From the NCBI GenBank assembly GCA_028874175.1, contig JAPPLN010000097.1:1-57872 (forward strand): a DNA stretch of 57,872 nt. The letters run 5' to 3'. The notes below the pieces were generated by a model. It worked only from the letters and a program-made list of their open reading frames with translations. It searched no databases and had not been told where the DNA came from. Position numbers and translations under genes: made by a program. This DNA is from Chloroflexota bacterium (GTDB lineage: Bacteria; Chloroflexota; UBA11872). Shown piece by piece: positions 7,258 to 14,945 of the stretch (position 1 is its first letter; each line of letters begins with the position of its first letter).

Positions 7258-8447
7258 CAGCGGTTGCCGCCGATGTGGCCGCTGGTCCAGAGGTCGCCGA
7301 GCCGGTATTTCTCAAGCCAGGGTTTGAGTTCCTGGGCGTCGAGTCGTTGGAGTTGCGTGGCGCCGTTGGATTTTTCGCAGACGATTATGGATTCGGGGAT
7401 ATGGGAAAGGGCGTCGACAAGGATGTCGGAATGGGTAGTGACGAAGAGTTGGGTGCGAGTGGAGGCTTCGACCAGGAGCTTGGCGACTTGTGGGATGATG
7501 TCGGGATGGAGGCCGAGTTCGGGTTCCTCGATGCAGGTGACGGGTGGCGGCTCGGGATGGCAGAGGATCGCGAGTAGGCACAGGTAGCGGAGGGTGCCGT
7601 CGGAGATACGAGTGGCTGGCAAGGGATGGCGTAGGCTTGTTTCGTGAAAATATAGCTGGACTCTTTGGCCCCTTATACTGGAAACAATATCCTCGACGAA
7701 TGAATTGAATACTTGGAATCGATCCAGAATCCGTCTCTTTACTCCAGGACGATTTGAAAGATAGTTCATTACCAATGCGAGATTAGATGCGTCCTCCAGC
7801 AAGTATTCTTGTTCAAGGTCGACATCCTGAGGCTGGCGAGCCAGAGTATTAGGGCCAAGATCCCATTCACGGTAGAACGTGATGACGTCAAATTGATCTC
7901 CGAGGTAGGTCAACTCTGGGTACGTATCTGGATCGCTTCGTTGCGACAGAATCGACCGATTGCGCCTTAGACCCCGAAGACGTCGCCTGGATCTCAATTT
8001 CTTACCCTCAGTGACAGCACTGATCGATGCTTTACCTTCCTTATATAGGTAATATGAGAATGACTCTTCATTGCTATCCGTGCATGGCTGATCTTCGAGT
8101 AATTCTTCTTGCAGATCAAAGCTCGTATCCGTCTCAGTAAAGGACAGAAGATATCTGAGTGGCAAGGATCCCTCGGGGCTCTTGACCGTCACCGCCAAGC
8201 TTGCTGTTCCGAGTTGACCAGCGCCTTTCCAGAGCCATTCGTGAATTCCACCGCCCTTGCGGATAGTTTCTTGCAGGTTCCGGGGCGCAGCAGCTAGTAG
8301 TGAGAGGGCCTCGATTAGATTGGATTTGCCGGAGGCGTTGGGGCCGATGAGGACGTTGAGGGGTTCGAGCGGGAGTTCGGGGGTGTCGGGGCCGAAGGAG
8401 AGGATGTTCTGGAGGCGGATGGAGTGAAGGAAGCGCTTGCCGTCCAT
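7254..8447 (-). CDS. AAA_21/OLD-like ATPase of a two-gene putative defence module
   Basis: 397-residue ABC/SMC-type ATPase. Walker A is GPNASGKS (residues 35-42), the signature-like SDGTLR is at 283-288, Walker B VTCIEEP at 304-310 followed by ELGLHP, and the H-loop histidine is in TTHSD (residue 340). The middle part (about 90-275) is an insertion with coil-forming and basic stretches (KKLRSRRRLRGLRRNR). There is no membrane segment or C-terminal nuclease; the overlapping downstream DUF4276-like gene would supply it. Base composition is mosaic: both ends are GC-rich like the host, while about 7640-8300 is visibly AT-richer. Possibly a sensor ATPase holding the effector inactive until infection; inferred from analogous systems only. 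Confidence 0.75.
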   Translation of the reverse strand: MDGKRFLHSIRLQNILSFGPDTPELPLEPLNVLIGPNASGKSNLIEALSLLAAAPRNLQETIRKGGGIHEWLWKGAGQLGTASLAVTVKSPEGSLPLRYLLSFTETDTSFDLQEELLEDQPCTDSNEESFSYYLYKEGKASISAVTEGKKLRSRRRLRGLRRNRSILSQRSDPDTYPELTYLGDQFDVITFYREWDLGPNTLARQPQDVDLEQEYLLEDASNLALVMNYLSNRPGVKRRILDRFQVFNSFVEDIVSSIRGQRVQLYFHETSLRHPLPATRISDGTLRYLCLLAILCHPEPPPVTCIEEPELGLHPDIIPQVAKLLVEASTRTQLFVTTHSDILVDALSHIPESIIVCEKSNGATQLQRLDAQELKPWLEKYRLGDLWTSGHIGGNRW

Positions 8448-8762
8448 TGGTTAGTCCAGCCGGGGTAGCGGTCGCGGGGCGAGTGGGCGACGCGACGGTG
8501 TAAGTGTCCCGGATCGGGCGTGAGGCACGAGTAGCGACAGTCCGAACGCTGGTTGCGCCTGTGTCTTCAGGTGCGTGTTGCGACGGCTGGGAATTTTCCA
8601 AGCCTCGGTGTGCCGGCTCCGCATTCTAGGGGGCGGCCGGGAGGTGTCGGGGTCCACGGCGACCAGTTGGAGTCAGTTGGACCGTGGGCTGGCGAACGGG
8701 CAGGCATAGATGGGGTAGGGGTGGCGGTTGCCCCGAAGAGGCCGGTCAGAGACCGGCCCCCA

Positions 8763-8782
8763 TTCGGCAAGCTCGAGGCAGG
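8763..8782 (+). repeat. TTCGACA-type intergenic repeat
   Basis: TTCGGCAAGCTCGAGGCAGG followed by CTCTACGGGGGACGGGCG, the fifth copy of the family seen between 3.7 and 5.0 kb. Confidence 0.65.
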
Positions 8783-8851
8783 CTCTACGGGGGACGGGCG
8801 CGCCACGAACGGGTTTCGTGGGATTGGAACAGGTGCTTCCCTCGGTGGCGT

Positions 8852-8880
8852 GGTGCCCCTGGGTACCCACAAGGGGCACC
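8852..8880. repeat. Perfect 9-bp hairpin downstream of mqnD
   Basis: Arms GGTGCCCCT (8852-8860) and AGGGGCACC (8872-8880) enclose an 11-base loop that contains the palindrome GGGTACCC. There is no T run on either side, so it is either a non-canonical terminator for mqnD, whose stop is about 150 bases away, or another palindromic intergenic repeat. Confidence 0.6.
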
Positions 8881-9029
8881 CCTCCAGGAACGGACGCGCC
8901 TGCGGGTGACGGGGCCGGAGCTCCTTCAACGGGCGTGTGATCGCAGGGTGCTCGGAAGACGGGCGAGTCAGAGACGCCGCCCCTACGGCGGATCGGACTC
9001 GGACGGCAGGATTACGGGCGGGGTTTGGG

Positions 9030-9869
9030 TCAGGGGGCGGGGACGATGTCTAGGGGGACGGGGTGGGAGGTGGGGATGGGGGAGCGTTGGTAGAGGGCGG
9101 TGAGGGCGGCGTGGCCTTGCGGGCCCATGTTGCGGGTGAGGTTGGTGACGTACATGGCGGTGAAGCGGGTGGCGATGGCTTCGTCGAGGTCGCCGCCGAC
9201 GGCTCGGGCGTGTTGGAGGGCACCAGCCGGGTTGGCGCGGGCGTAGTCGATGGAGGCGGCCAGGGACGCGGCGATGGCGTGGCACCAGGCGTCGCCAAGG
9301 TCGCGGCGGACGATGTTGATGCCGAGGGGGAGCGGAAGGCCGGTGTCGCTGAACCAGGCTTCGCCGAGGTCGAGGACCTTGGAGAATCCGGCGGCGGCGT
9401 AGGTGAGCTGGCCTTCGTGGATGACGACGGCGGCGTGGGCGCGACCGTCATCTACAGCGTCGAAGGCCTGGTCGAAGGGGACCTGGACAGGCTGGAAGTC
9501 GGGGAGGTACATGCGGGCGAGGCTGAAGGCGGTGGTGTGGGGGCCGGGGACGGCGATGCGGCAACCGGCCAGATCTTTCGGGGCGATGGGATGGGGAGCG
9601 ACGACGACGGGGCCGTAGTTTTCGCCCATGGAGGATCCGCAGGCGGTGATGCGGTAGCGATCGGCAACCTCGGGGTAGGCAGCGGCGGAGATCTGGGAGA
9701 TGTCGAGTTCGGCGGATTGGGCGCGTTCGTTGAGGGATTGGATGTCGTCGTGGACGGCCGTGATTTCGGCGGGTTCGGGTCCGTTGAGGGGGACGAGGCC
9801 GGCGGTGAGGGCGTAGAACATGAAGGCGTCGTCGGCATCAGGGCTGTGGCCGATGGTTAGATGGCGCAT
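9030..9869 (-). CDS. mqnD: 1,4-dihydroxy-6-naphthoate synthase (menaquinone, futalosine route)
   Basis: 279 residues, periplasmic-binding-protein-like fold. It converts cyclic dehypoxanthinyl futalosine to 1,4-dihydroxy-6-naphthoate in the cytoplasm. The start SPDADDAFMFYAL and the later ISAAAYPEVADRY, GPHTTAFSLARMYL, HEGQLTYAAAGFSKVLDLGEAWF and GLPLPLGINIVRRDL blocks are those of MqnD. The ATG at 9869 gives the family length. It lies about 400 bases downstream of mqnC on the same strand, separated by a palindromic repeat cluster, so it may be the last gene of the mqnE-A-C unit or have its own promoter. Confidence 0.92.
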   Translation of the reverse strand: MRHLTIGHSPDADDAFMFYALTAGLVPLNGPEPAEITAVHDDIQSLNERAQSAELDISQISAAAYPEVADRYRITACGSSMGENYGPVVVAPHPIAPKDLAGCRIAVPGPHTTAFSLARMYLPDFQPVQVPFDQAFDAVDDGRAHAAVVIHEGQLTYAAAGFSKVLDLGEAWFSDTGLPLPLGINIVRRDLGDAWCHAIAASLAASIDYARANPAGALQHARAVGGDLDEAIATRFTAMYVTNLTRNMGPQGHAALTALYQRSPIPTSHPVPLDIVPAP

Positions 9870-9921
9870 GGGGTTGGGGGTTGTTCCTATGACGGGCTCA
9901 GGGAGGTCTTTGCTTAGCCGG

Positions 9922-10200
9922 CGTGGTTGCGCGAATGGCCCTCACCCCAACCTTCTCCCCACGGAAACCGTTGCGTAACCCGAGGCTGGTTGCCCGGAAG
10001 ACCCCTCACCGAATTCGGCCGAAGACGGCCGATTCTGCCTCTCCCCTTGGAGAGGGTGAAGAACGGCGTCCCCTTGATCTGATTGAAACCGAATACCGTT
10101 GCTTTTCCCCCAGGAACCGCGTTTGCGTGGCCCCGGGGTGGTTGCGCGGAAGACCCTCACCCCAACCCTCTCCCAGCGGGAGAGGGAGAAAGAGCGGCTG
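9922..10200 (+). repeat. Cluster of three related palindromic repeat units
   Basis: Three units, each opening with a GGTTGC(G/C)CG(G)AA(G/T) stretch and a CCCTCACC box, start near 9925, 9988 and 10138. The middle one (10002-10062) is a full copy of the element at 4391-4452, with stem CGGCCG...CGGCCG and the CTCTCC...GGAGAG hairpin. The third ends in CTCTCCC-AGC-GGGAGAG. The cluster fills the mqnC-mqnD gap. Confidence 0.7.
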
Positions 10201-10272
10201 CAAATTCGAGGAGCAGGGGGATTCGCAAAGGTCTCTCAGGGCGAACGGGCCGGGGGTAAAGCGGGGCAAGGG

Positions 10273-11373
10273 TTAGGCGGGGAGGGGGTGGGCGTGGAAG
10301 GTTTGGAGGATTTGGTAGTGGGTGTCGCGCTGGGCGGGGGTGAAGCCGGCTTCGCGGATCATGGTTCGCATTTCTTCGACGGAGGTGCGGACGTAGTGGC
10401 CGGCTTCCTGCATGACGTTTTCGTCGAAGAGGGTGCCGCCGAAGTCGTCGGCGCCGAAGTGGAGGGCGACCTGGCCGGTCTTCTTGCCTTCGCTGAACCA
10501 GGAGGCGTCAATGTGGTCGATGTTGTCGAAGTAGAGGCGGGCGGCGGCGAGGATGCGGAGGTAGTCATTGGCCTGGGCGCGGAGGCCGCCGAGCTTGCGG
10601 CCAAGGGGGGTGCCGCCGGGGGCGAAGCTCCAGGGGACGAAGGCGTAGAAGCCGCCGGTTTCGTCCTGCAGGTCGCGGACGCGCTGGAAGTGTTCGACGC
10701 GGCCGTCCACGGTCTCGCCGTGGCCGTACATCATGGTGGCGGTGCCGCGGAGGCCTACCTGCTGGGCGGCGCGAAGAACGGCGATCCACTCGTCGGCGTT
10801 CATCTTGAGGGGGCTGATGCGGTGGCGGTCCTCGTTGGTGAGGATTTCGGCGCCGCCGCCGGGGAGGGTGCGCTGGCCCGCGTCCCAGAGGGCTTGGCAG
10901 ACGCCGCGGTAGTCGAGGCCGGAGACCTTGGACATTTCGTATATCTCGGGGGCGGACCAGTAGTGGGGGGTCATGCCGGGGAAGCGTTCGCGGGTGGAGC
11001 GGACCATGTCGAGGTAGTACTCGAGGGGTAGCTCGGGGTTGAGGCCGCCCTGCATGAGGACGGTGGTGCAGCCCATGGCGGCGGCGGCGGCAACCTGGGT
11101 CATCATCTGGTCGACGGTGTGGGTGTAGGCGTCGTCGGCCTTGCTGGTGTGGGGGCGGTAGAAGGCGCAAAAGGAGCAGTAGGCGTCGCAGAGGTTGGTG
11201 TAGTTGAGGTTGGTGTCGACGACGTAGGTGACGACGTCGCCGGGGTGACGGCGGTGGCGGACCTCGTCGGCCAGGGCGCCAACTTCGAGCAGGGGGGCGT
11301 CGGACAGGAGGTAGCGGGCGTCGGCCGGGGTGAGGCGGTCGCCGGCGTCGATCTTCTGGACGATGTGGTCCAT
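10273..11373 (-). CDS. mqnC: Cyclic dehypoxanthinyl futalosine synthase (radical SAM)
   Basis: 366-residue radical SAM enzyme that cyclises dehypoxanthine futalosine, step three of the futalosine menaquinone pathway. The cluster motif CxxxCxxC is CDAYCSFC, within NLNYTNLCDAYCSFCAFYR. Other family blocks are MQGGLNPELPLEYY, LPGGGAEIL and ATMMYGHGET. The start is ATG at 11373, overlapping the mqnA stop by one base (TGATG); a longer frame upstream reads through mqnA out of register and is a shadow. It stands after mqnE and mqnA in a compact minus-strand operon. Confidence 0.93.
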   Translation of the reverse strand: MDHIVQKIDAGDRLTPADARYLLSDAPLLEVGALADEVRHRRHPGDVVTYVVDTNLNYTNLCDAYCSFCAFYRPHTSKADDAYTHTVDQMMTQVAAAAAMGCTTVLMQGGLNPELPLEYYLDMVRSTRERFPGMTPHYWSAPEIYEMSKVSGLDYRGVCQALWDAGQRTLPGGGAEILTNEDRHRISPLKMNADEWIAVLRAAQQVGLRGTATMMYGHGETVDGRVEHFQRVRDLQDETGGFYAFVPWSFAPGGTPLGRKLGGLRAQANDYLRILAAARLYFDNIDHIDASWFSEGKKTGQVALHFGADDFGGTLFDENVMQEAGHYVRTSVEEMRTMIREAGFTPAQRDTHYQILQTFHAHPLPA

Positions 11374-12134
11374 CACGCTACGCGCTCCACGGCGGTGAGG
11401 CGGGCGTCGAGTTCCTGGAAGTGGTCCAGGCCGGCCCAGGCGGAGTCGTCGAATCGGTAGAGGAAGGTCTGGAGGTAGGTCGCGACGGCTTGAGCGGAGA
11501 GGCCGAGATCGGGGCGGCGGCGGTGGATGGCGGTTGGATCGGCGAGGTTGGCGTCGAGGTTGGCGCTGAAGTAGTTCGCGGCGGCGGCGGCGGCGGCGGG
11601 CGGCACGTCTCGGTGGGCCATCCAGGCGGCGAAGACGAAAGGTAGGCCGGTCCAGGCGTGCCACTCGGCGGCGAGGTCGAGTTCGTAAGGGTGAGTGTGC
11701 GGGTTGCGGCTTTTCAGGAGGGCTTTGTCGCCGATGAGGAGGGCGGCGTCAGCCGGCTGGTCGAGGCCGACGAAGGTGGTGTGGCCGACATCGAAGCGGA
11801 ATTGCAGAAGGACCTTGAGGAGACGGACGGAGGTGGCGGTTTCGTCGATGACGCCGATGCATGAGCCTGAGAGATCCTCGATGGGAACCTGCGAGCGCAG
11901 AAAGACGCTGCGGGCGGCGCCGGCGGCGGCGATGCCCAGGCCGCCGACGGGGCGGAAGACGGCGGGGTGATCGAAGGCGGCGACGACGGGGAGGGGCGCG
12001 ATGTCGACCGCGCCAAGGCGAGCGAGGTCGATCATGCGGCTGGGCACCTCGACGACGGCGTTGGCCCGGACTTCGTCGTCTGCGAAGAAGGGCTCCGTGT
12101 TGAGGTACGGAATGCGGCCGAGCCTAGGCGTCAT
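11373..12134 (-). CDS. mqnA: Chorismate dehydratase (menaquinone, futalosine route)
   Basis: 253 residues, periplasmic-binding-protein-like fold. It dehydrates chorismate to 3-enolpyruvoylbenzoate, the entry step of the futalosine pathway. Diagnostic blocks are RLGRIPYLNTEPFF at the start, VEVPSRMIDLARLGAVDIAPLPVVAA, ETATSVRLLKVLL, and LIGDKALL followed by YELDLAAEWHAWTGLPFVFAAW. The ATG at 12134 lies inside the end of mqnE (11-base overlap), so translation is coupled. A longer upstream open frame is the mqnE shadow. Confidence 0.93.
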   Translation of the reverse strand: MTPRLGRIPYLNTEPFFADDEVRANAVVEVPSRMIDLARLGAVDIAPLPVVAAFDHPAVFRPVGGLGIAAAGAARSVFLRSQVPIEDLSGSCIGVIDETATSVRLLKVLLQFRFDVGHTTFVGLDQPADAALLIGDKALLKSRNPHTHPYELDLAAEWHAWTGLPFVFAAWMAHRDVPPAAAAAAANYFSANLDANLADPTAIHRRRPDLGLSAQAVATYLQTFLYRFDDSAWAGLDHFQELDARLTAVERVA

Positions 12135-13230
12135 ACACCTTCTGCACGTCGTAGGTGGCGTTGCGTTCGACGGGGATCTTGTCGGCAGAGCGGATGAGGC
12201 GAACCATGCGGTCACGCTCAAGGCCCAGCGGGCTGGCCGCGAGGGCGGCGTGGGCGATGCGCTCGGTGCCGATGGTGCCGTCGAGGTCGTCGGCACCAAA
12301 GTTGAGGCCGATGGAGGCGGTTTGCTCGCCGCTCATGACCCAATAGGACTTGATGTGGGGGAAGTTGTCGAGCATGAGGCGGGAGGTGGCAAGGGTTCGG
12401 AGGTCGTCGATGGGGGAGGCCTGGCGGTCGACGAGGAGGGTGGTGCCGAGTTGGTATTCGAGGGGGATGAAGCAGAGCCAGCCGCCGGATTCGTCCTGGG
12501 CCTCGCGGAGGCGCATGAGGTGGCGGACGCGCTCGCGGTGGGTCTCGATGTGGCCGTAGAGCAGGGTGGCGTTGGTGTGGATGCCCATGGAGTGGGCGAG
12601 GTGGTGGATCTCAAGCCAGCGGTCGGCGCCGGCTTTGCCGCGGAAGAGCTCGCGGCGGACGCGCTCGGAGAAGACCTCGGCGCCGCCGCCGGGCATGGAG
12701 TCGAGGCCGGCGTCGAAGAGGCGTTCCAGGACTTCCCGGTCGGGGATCTTGAAGCGCTTGTGGAAGTAGTCGATCTCGGCGGCGGTGAAGGCCTTGATCT
12801 GGACGGTTGGGCGCTCGGCCTTGATGGCGCGGAGGAGGTCCTCGTACCACTCGAACGGAATGGTTGGGTGGTGGCCGCCGACGATGTGGACTTCGTGAAC
12901 GTCGGGATGGATCTGGCCGATGATCTCGTCGATGGAGTACTCGTAGGCGTGGTCGTCGCCAACCCTGGCGGCGAAGTCGCAGAACTTGCAGGAGAGAACG
13001 CAGATGTTGGTGGGATTGACGTGGACGTTGAAGGTGAAATAGACGCGGTCGCCTGAGACGCGGCGGGCCGCGGCGTCGGCGATGCGGCCGAGGCCGGTGA
13101 GGTCGCGTGTGGAGAGGCAGGTGAGGCCGTCGTGCTCCGAGAGGCGTTCGCCGCGCTGGGACTTGTCCCAGATCGGCTCGAGGGCGGGGTCGCGAAAGCG
13201 GATGGCGGGAGCGGCGGGGGCTTCAAGCAT
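12124..13230 (-). CDS. mqnE: Aminodeoxyfutalosine synthase (radical SAM)
   Basis: 368-residue radical SAM enzyme joining 3-enolpyruvoylbenzoate to the adenosyl group of SAM. The motif CxxxCxxC is CVLSCKFC, in NPTNICVLSCKFCDFAA. Further blocks are EVHIVGGHHPTIPFEWYEDLL, KAFTAAEIDYFHKRF, DSMPGGGAEVF and ATLLYGHIET. It overlaps tetR by eight bases upstream and mqnA by eleven downstream, so regulator and three menaquinone genes form one transcript. The enzymes that split off the base (MqnB or a deaminase) are not in this window. Confidence 0.93.
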   Translation of the reverse strand: MLEAPAAPAIRFRDPALEPIWDKSQRGERLSEHDGLTCLSTRDLTGLGRIADAAARRVSGDRVYFTFNVHVNPTNICVLSCKFCDFAARVGDDHAYEYSIDEIIGQIHPDVHEVHIVGGHHPTIPFEWYEDLLRAIKAERPTVQIKAFTAAEIDYFHKRFKIPDREVLERLFDAGLDSMPGGGAEVFSERVRRELFRGKAGADRWLEIHHLAHSMGIHTNATLLYGHIETHRERVRHLMRLREAQDESGGWLCFIPLEYQLGTTLLVDRQASPIDDLRTLATSRLMLDNFPHIKSYWVMSGEQTASIGLNFGADDLDGTIGTERIAHAALAASPLGLERDRMVRLIRSADKIPVERNATYDVQKVYDA

Positions 13231-13867
13231 GGAGGGGCACGCGATCTACCTCCGCGGGGCTGAAGCCCACGCTCTGGAGGAGCAGCTGGCGAAGGCTGGG
13301 GTAGGAGGCGTGCAGCGATCCGGCGTCGGGATCGTGCAGCCAGTGGACGGCGACTTCGTTGAGGGCTCCGAACCAGGCGGTGGCGATGAGGTGGGTGTCA
13401 CAGGGCGGGATGGCGCCGATCTCGACGGCGCGGTCGAGCTCGCGCTCGATCAGGTCGGCGAACTGGCGGCGCACGAAGATCAGGTCGTCGCTGAAGGCGC
13501 GGCCGGCACCGGCGACCTCGATGAGCACGATTCGGGCGAGGGCGCGGTGCCGGACGAAGACGTCGATGAGACCCAGGAGGGCGGCGTCGAGGCGCTCGGC
13601 GGGCGAGTCCACGTCGTCCATCTTGCGCTGGATGGAGTTGACCAGCTGGTTGGCCAGTTCGCGCACGAGGGCGCGGAAGATGGCGGCCTTGCTGGGGAAG
13701 TGGAAGTAGGCGGCGCCCTTGGAACGTCCGGCACGGTCGACGATGTCGTCGACGGCGGCTCCGTGGTAGCCCTTTTCGCCGAAGACGTTGAGGGCGGCCT
13801 CCAGGAGGGCGAGGCGGGTCGCATCTTTGCGGCCATTGGACGCGCGGCGGGGGAGACGAAGGCTCAT
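13223..13867 (-). CDS. TetR-family repressor heading the menaquinone operon
   Basis: 214 residues. The N-terminal helix-turn-helix domain (about residues 14-58) reads ATRLALLEAALNVFGEKGYHGAAVDDIVDRAGRSKGAAYFHFPSKAAIFRAL, a typical TetR DNA-binding domain. The C-terminal helical ligand domain is of the TetR_C type but its ligand is unknown. I chose ATG 13867 over a longer frame (to 13924) because the longer form would run across the palindrome at 13877-13898. Its end overlaps mqnE by eight bases, so it is co-transcribed with mqnE-A-C. Autoregulation through the palindrome 10 bases upstream is likely. Confidence 0.88.
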   Translation of the reverse strand: MSLRLPRRASNGRKDATRLALLEAALNVFGEKGYHGAAVDDIVDRAGRSKGAAYFHFPSKAAIFRALVRELANQLVNSIQRKMDDVDSPAERLDAALLGLIDVFVRHRALARIVLIEVAGAGRAFSDDLIFVRRQFADLIERELDRAVEIGAIPPCDTHLIATAWFGALNEVAVHWLHDPDAGSLHASYPSLRQLLLQSVGFSPAEVDRVPLHA

Positions 13868-13876
13868 GGGATCAAC

Positions 13877-13898
13877 AAACCGACTGGTCAGTCGGTTT
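13877..13898. promoter_or_regulatory. Probable TetR operator (perfect 10-bp palindrome)
   Basis: Arms AAACCGACTG and CAGTCGGTTT are separated by two bases, giving a 22-bp perfect inverted repeat of the ACCGACTGGTCGGT class often bound by TetR regulators. It ends 10 bases before the tetR ATG, where it would overlap the promoter or leader. A few T follow on both sides, so a weak terminator for the gene at 13943-14665 is the alternative reading. Confidence 0.75.
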
Positions 13899-13942
13899 TT
13901 ACCGAAGCCCGAACCGGCTGTCAAGCGGGCGCGGGAGAGAGG

Positions 13943-14665
13943 CTAGACGCGGACCTTGGCGAAGCTGAGGCGGAGCTGCTGGAAGTTCTCAGCGGTGAGG
14001 GCCACGGTGGCGGGCATTTCCGTGTCCTTGGTGACAGGCACGGCCCAAGCCCCGAAGCGGTCGCCGACCGTCAATGCGCGGGTGGTCACCCACACGGTTG
14101 GCACGGGAGCGTTGGAGGCGAGCAAGGCTCCGGCGAGGCGCTCCGGTCCAGCCAGGCCGGCGGAGAAGATCAGCGAGACGTGGGCACCGGAGACGGTCTC
14201 GAAGCAGACGTCCCAAAGGGTGCGCATGAAGTTCTGCTCAACCATGCGGGTGGCGGCGGTGCGGTGATCGCCCTGCGGCGCGCCCTGCTGGAGCAGTTGG
14301 GCCTCGGTGGCTGAGATCATGACGTCGCGAGACTGCTCAAACTGTGGGCGAATGGCGTCGAGGCGACGCTTGTAGGCCTCGAAGGGGTCGTGGTTGAGAA
14401 CCGTAATGAGCGCGGCGGGAATGGCGCGCGGGTCGACGGCGAGCAGGGTGGAGACGCGATAGATCGGACCCTGGGATGGATCGGGCGCAGGGGCGGCTTC
14501 GGATTCCGGGGCGTCGGGGGCCGTTGGAGCTTCAGGCGCGGTCGGCGCTTCGGGCGCGGCAGGTTGCGGCGCCGGCTCGGCGGCCGGCATCGGCATGGGG
14601 CCGAGCGGCTCGCCGCCCGGACCGAGAAGCTGGGGGATTCCCTCGTCTTGGTCGTCTGTTGTCAT
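13943..14665 (-). CDS. Unknown protein with Pro/Ala-rich N-terminus
   Basis: 240 residues, not recognised. Residues 20-65 are low-complexity with repeated APEAPTAPEAPTAPDAPE units, probably a flexible linker. The rest (about 68-240) looks folded, with an alpha/beta pattern: YRVSTLLAVDPRAIPAALITVL, a helical stretch FEAYKRRLDAIRPQFEQSRDVM, and a C-terminal strand-rich part. There is no signal peptide. It follows a small membrane protein by 16 bases on the same strand, suggesting a two-gene unit. It precedes tetR by about 75 bases, with the palindrome between. Confidence 0.75.
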   Translation of the reverse strand: MTTDDQDEGIPQLLGPGGEPLGPMPMPAAEPAPQPAAPEAPTAPEAPTAPDAPESEAAPAPDPSQGPIYRVSTLLAVDPRAIPAALITVLNHDPFEAYKRRLDAIRPQFEQSRDVMISATEAQLLQQGAPQGDHRTAATRMVEQNFMRTLWDVCFETVSGAHVSLIFSAGLAGPERLAGALLASNAPVPTVWVTTRALTVGDRFGAWAVPVTKDTEMPATVALTAENFQQLRLSFAKVRV

Positions 14666-14681
14666 GTAGGTCAGGCTGCGG

Positions 14682-14870
14682 TCAGAAGCCGCGGACGATC
14701 CAGCGGACCGCGAAGTACAACGGCCAAAACATGAACACGATGATGAGGATCAGCGACCAGGATGGGAAGGGAAACCCGTCGACAACATCCAGTGCGAAGA
14801 AAAAGGCCGAGATGACGAGCCAGCTGACGGTGGAGCTTCGGATACGCCCCCAGAGGCCCAGGGTCATCAT
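14682..14870 (-). CDS. Small membrane protein, two transmembrane segments
   Basis: 62 residues. Two hydrophobic helices, VSWLVISAFFFALDVV (about 15-30) and SLILIIVFMFWPLYFAVRWI (about 39-58), are joined by a short loop FPFPSW, and the ends are basic. Composition is convincingly membrane-like rather than a GC shadow. It lies 16 bases upstream of the unknown Pro/Ala-rich gene and just after nagA on the same strand. Function unknown. Confidence 0.65.
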   Translation of the reverse strand: MMTLGLWGRIRSSTVSWLVISAFFFALDVVDGFPFPSWSLILIIVFMFWPLYFAVRWIVRGF

Positions 14871-14945
14871 AGAGCGCGAGTCCTTGTTGCGATGGCAGGT
14901 TGGCCGTTTTGCTCAATCTGCCGCAGATGCGGCGTTGGCGCAATG

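Larger units (their letters stand above)
8448..9029. other. 580-base intergenic region with repeats
   Basis: No convincing gene. It contains a TTCGGCAAGCTCGAGGCAGG copy at 8763-8782 and a strong hairpin at 8852-8880 (listed separately). It separates mqnD from the ATPase pair, both on the minus strand. The ATPase promoter probably lies near 8450-8550, but no box can be named with confidence. Confidence 0.6.

Noticed and set aside
13877-13898. Rho-independent terminator for the 13943-14665 gene
   Set aside because: Perfect symmetry, short spacer and position directly before the tetR start favour an operator; the T run is weak. Termination cannot be fully excluded.
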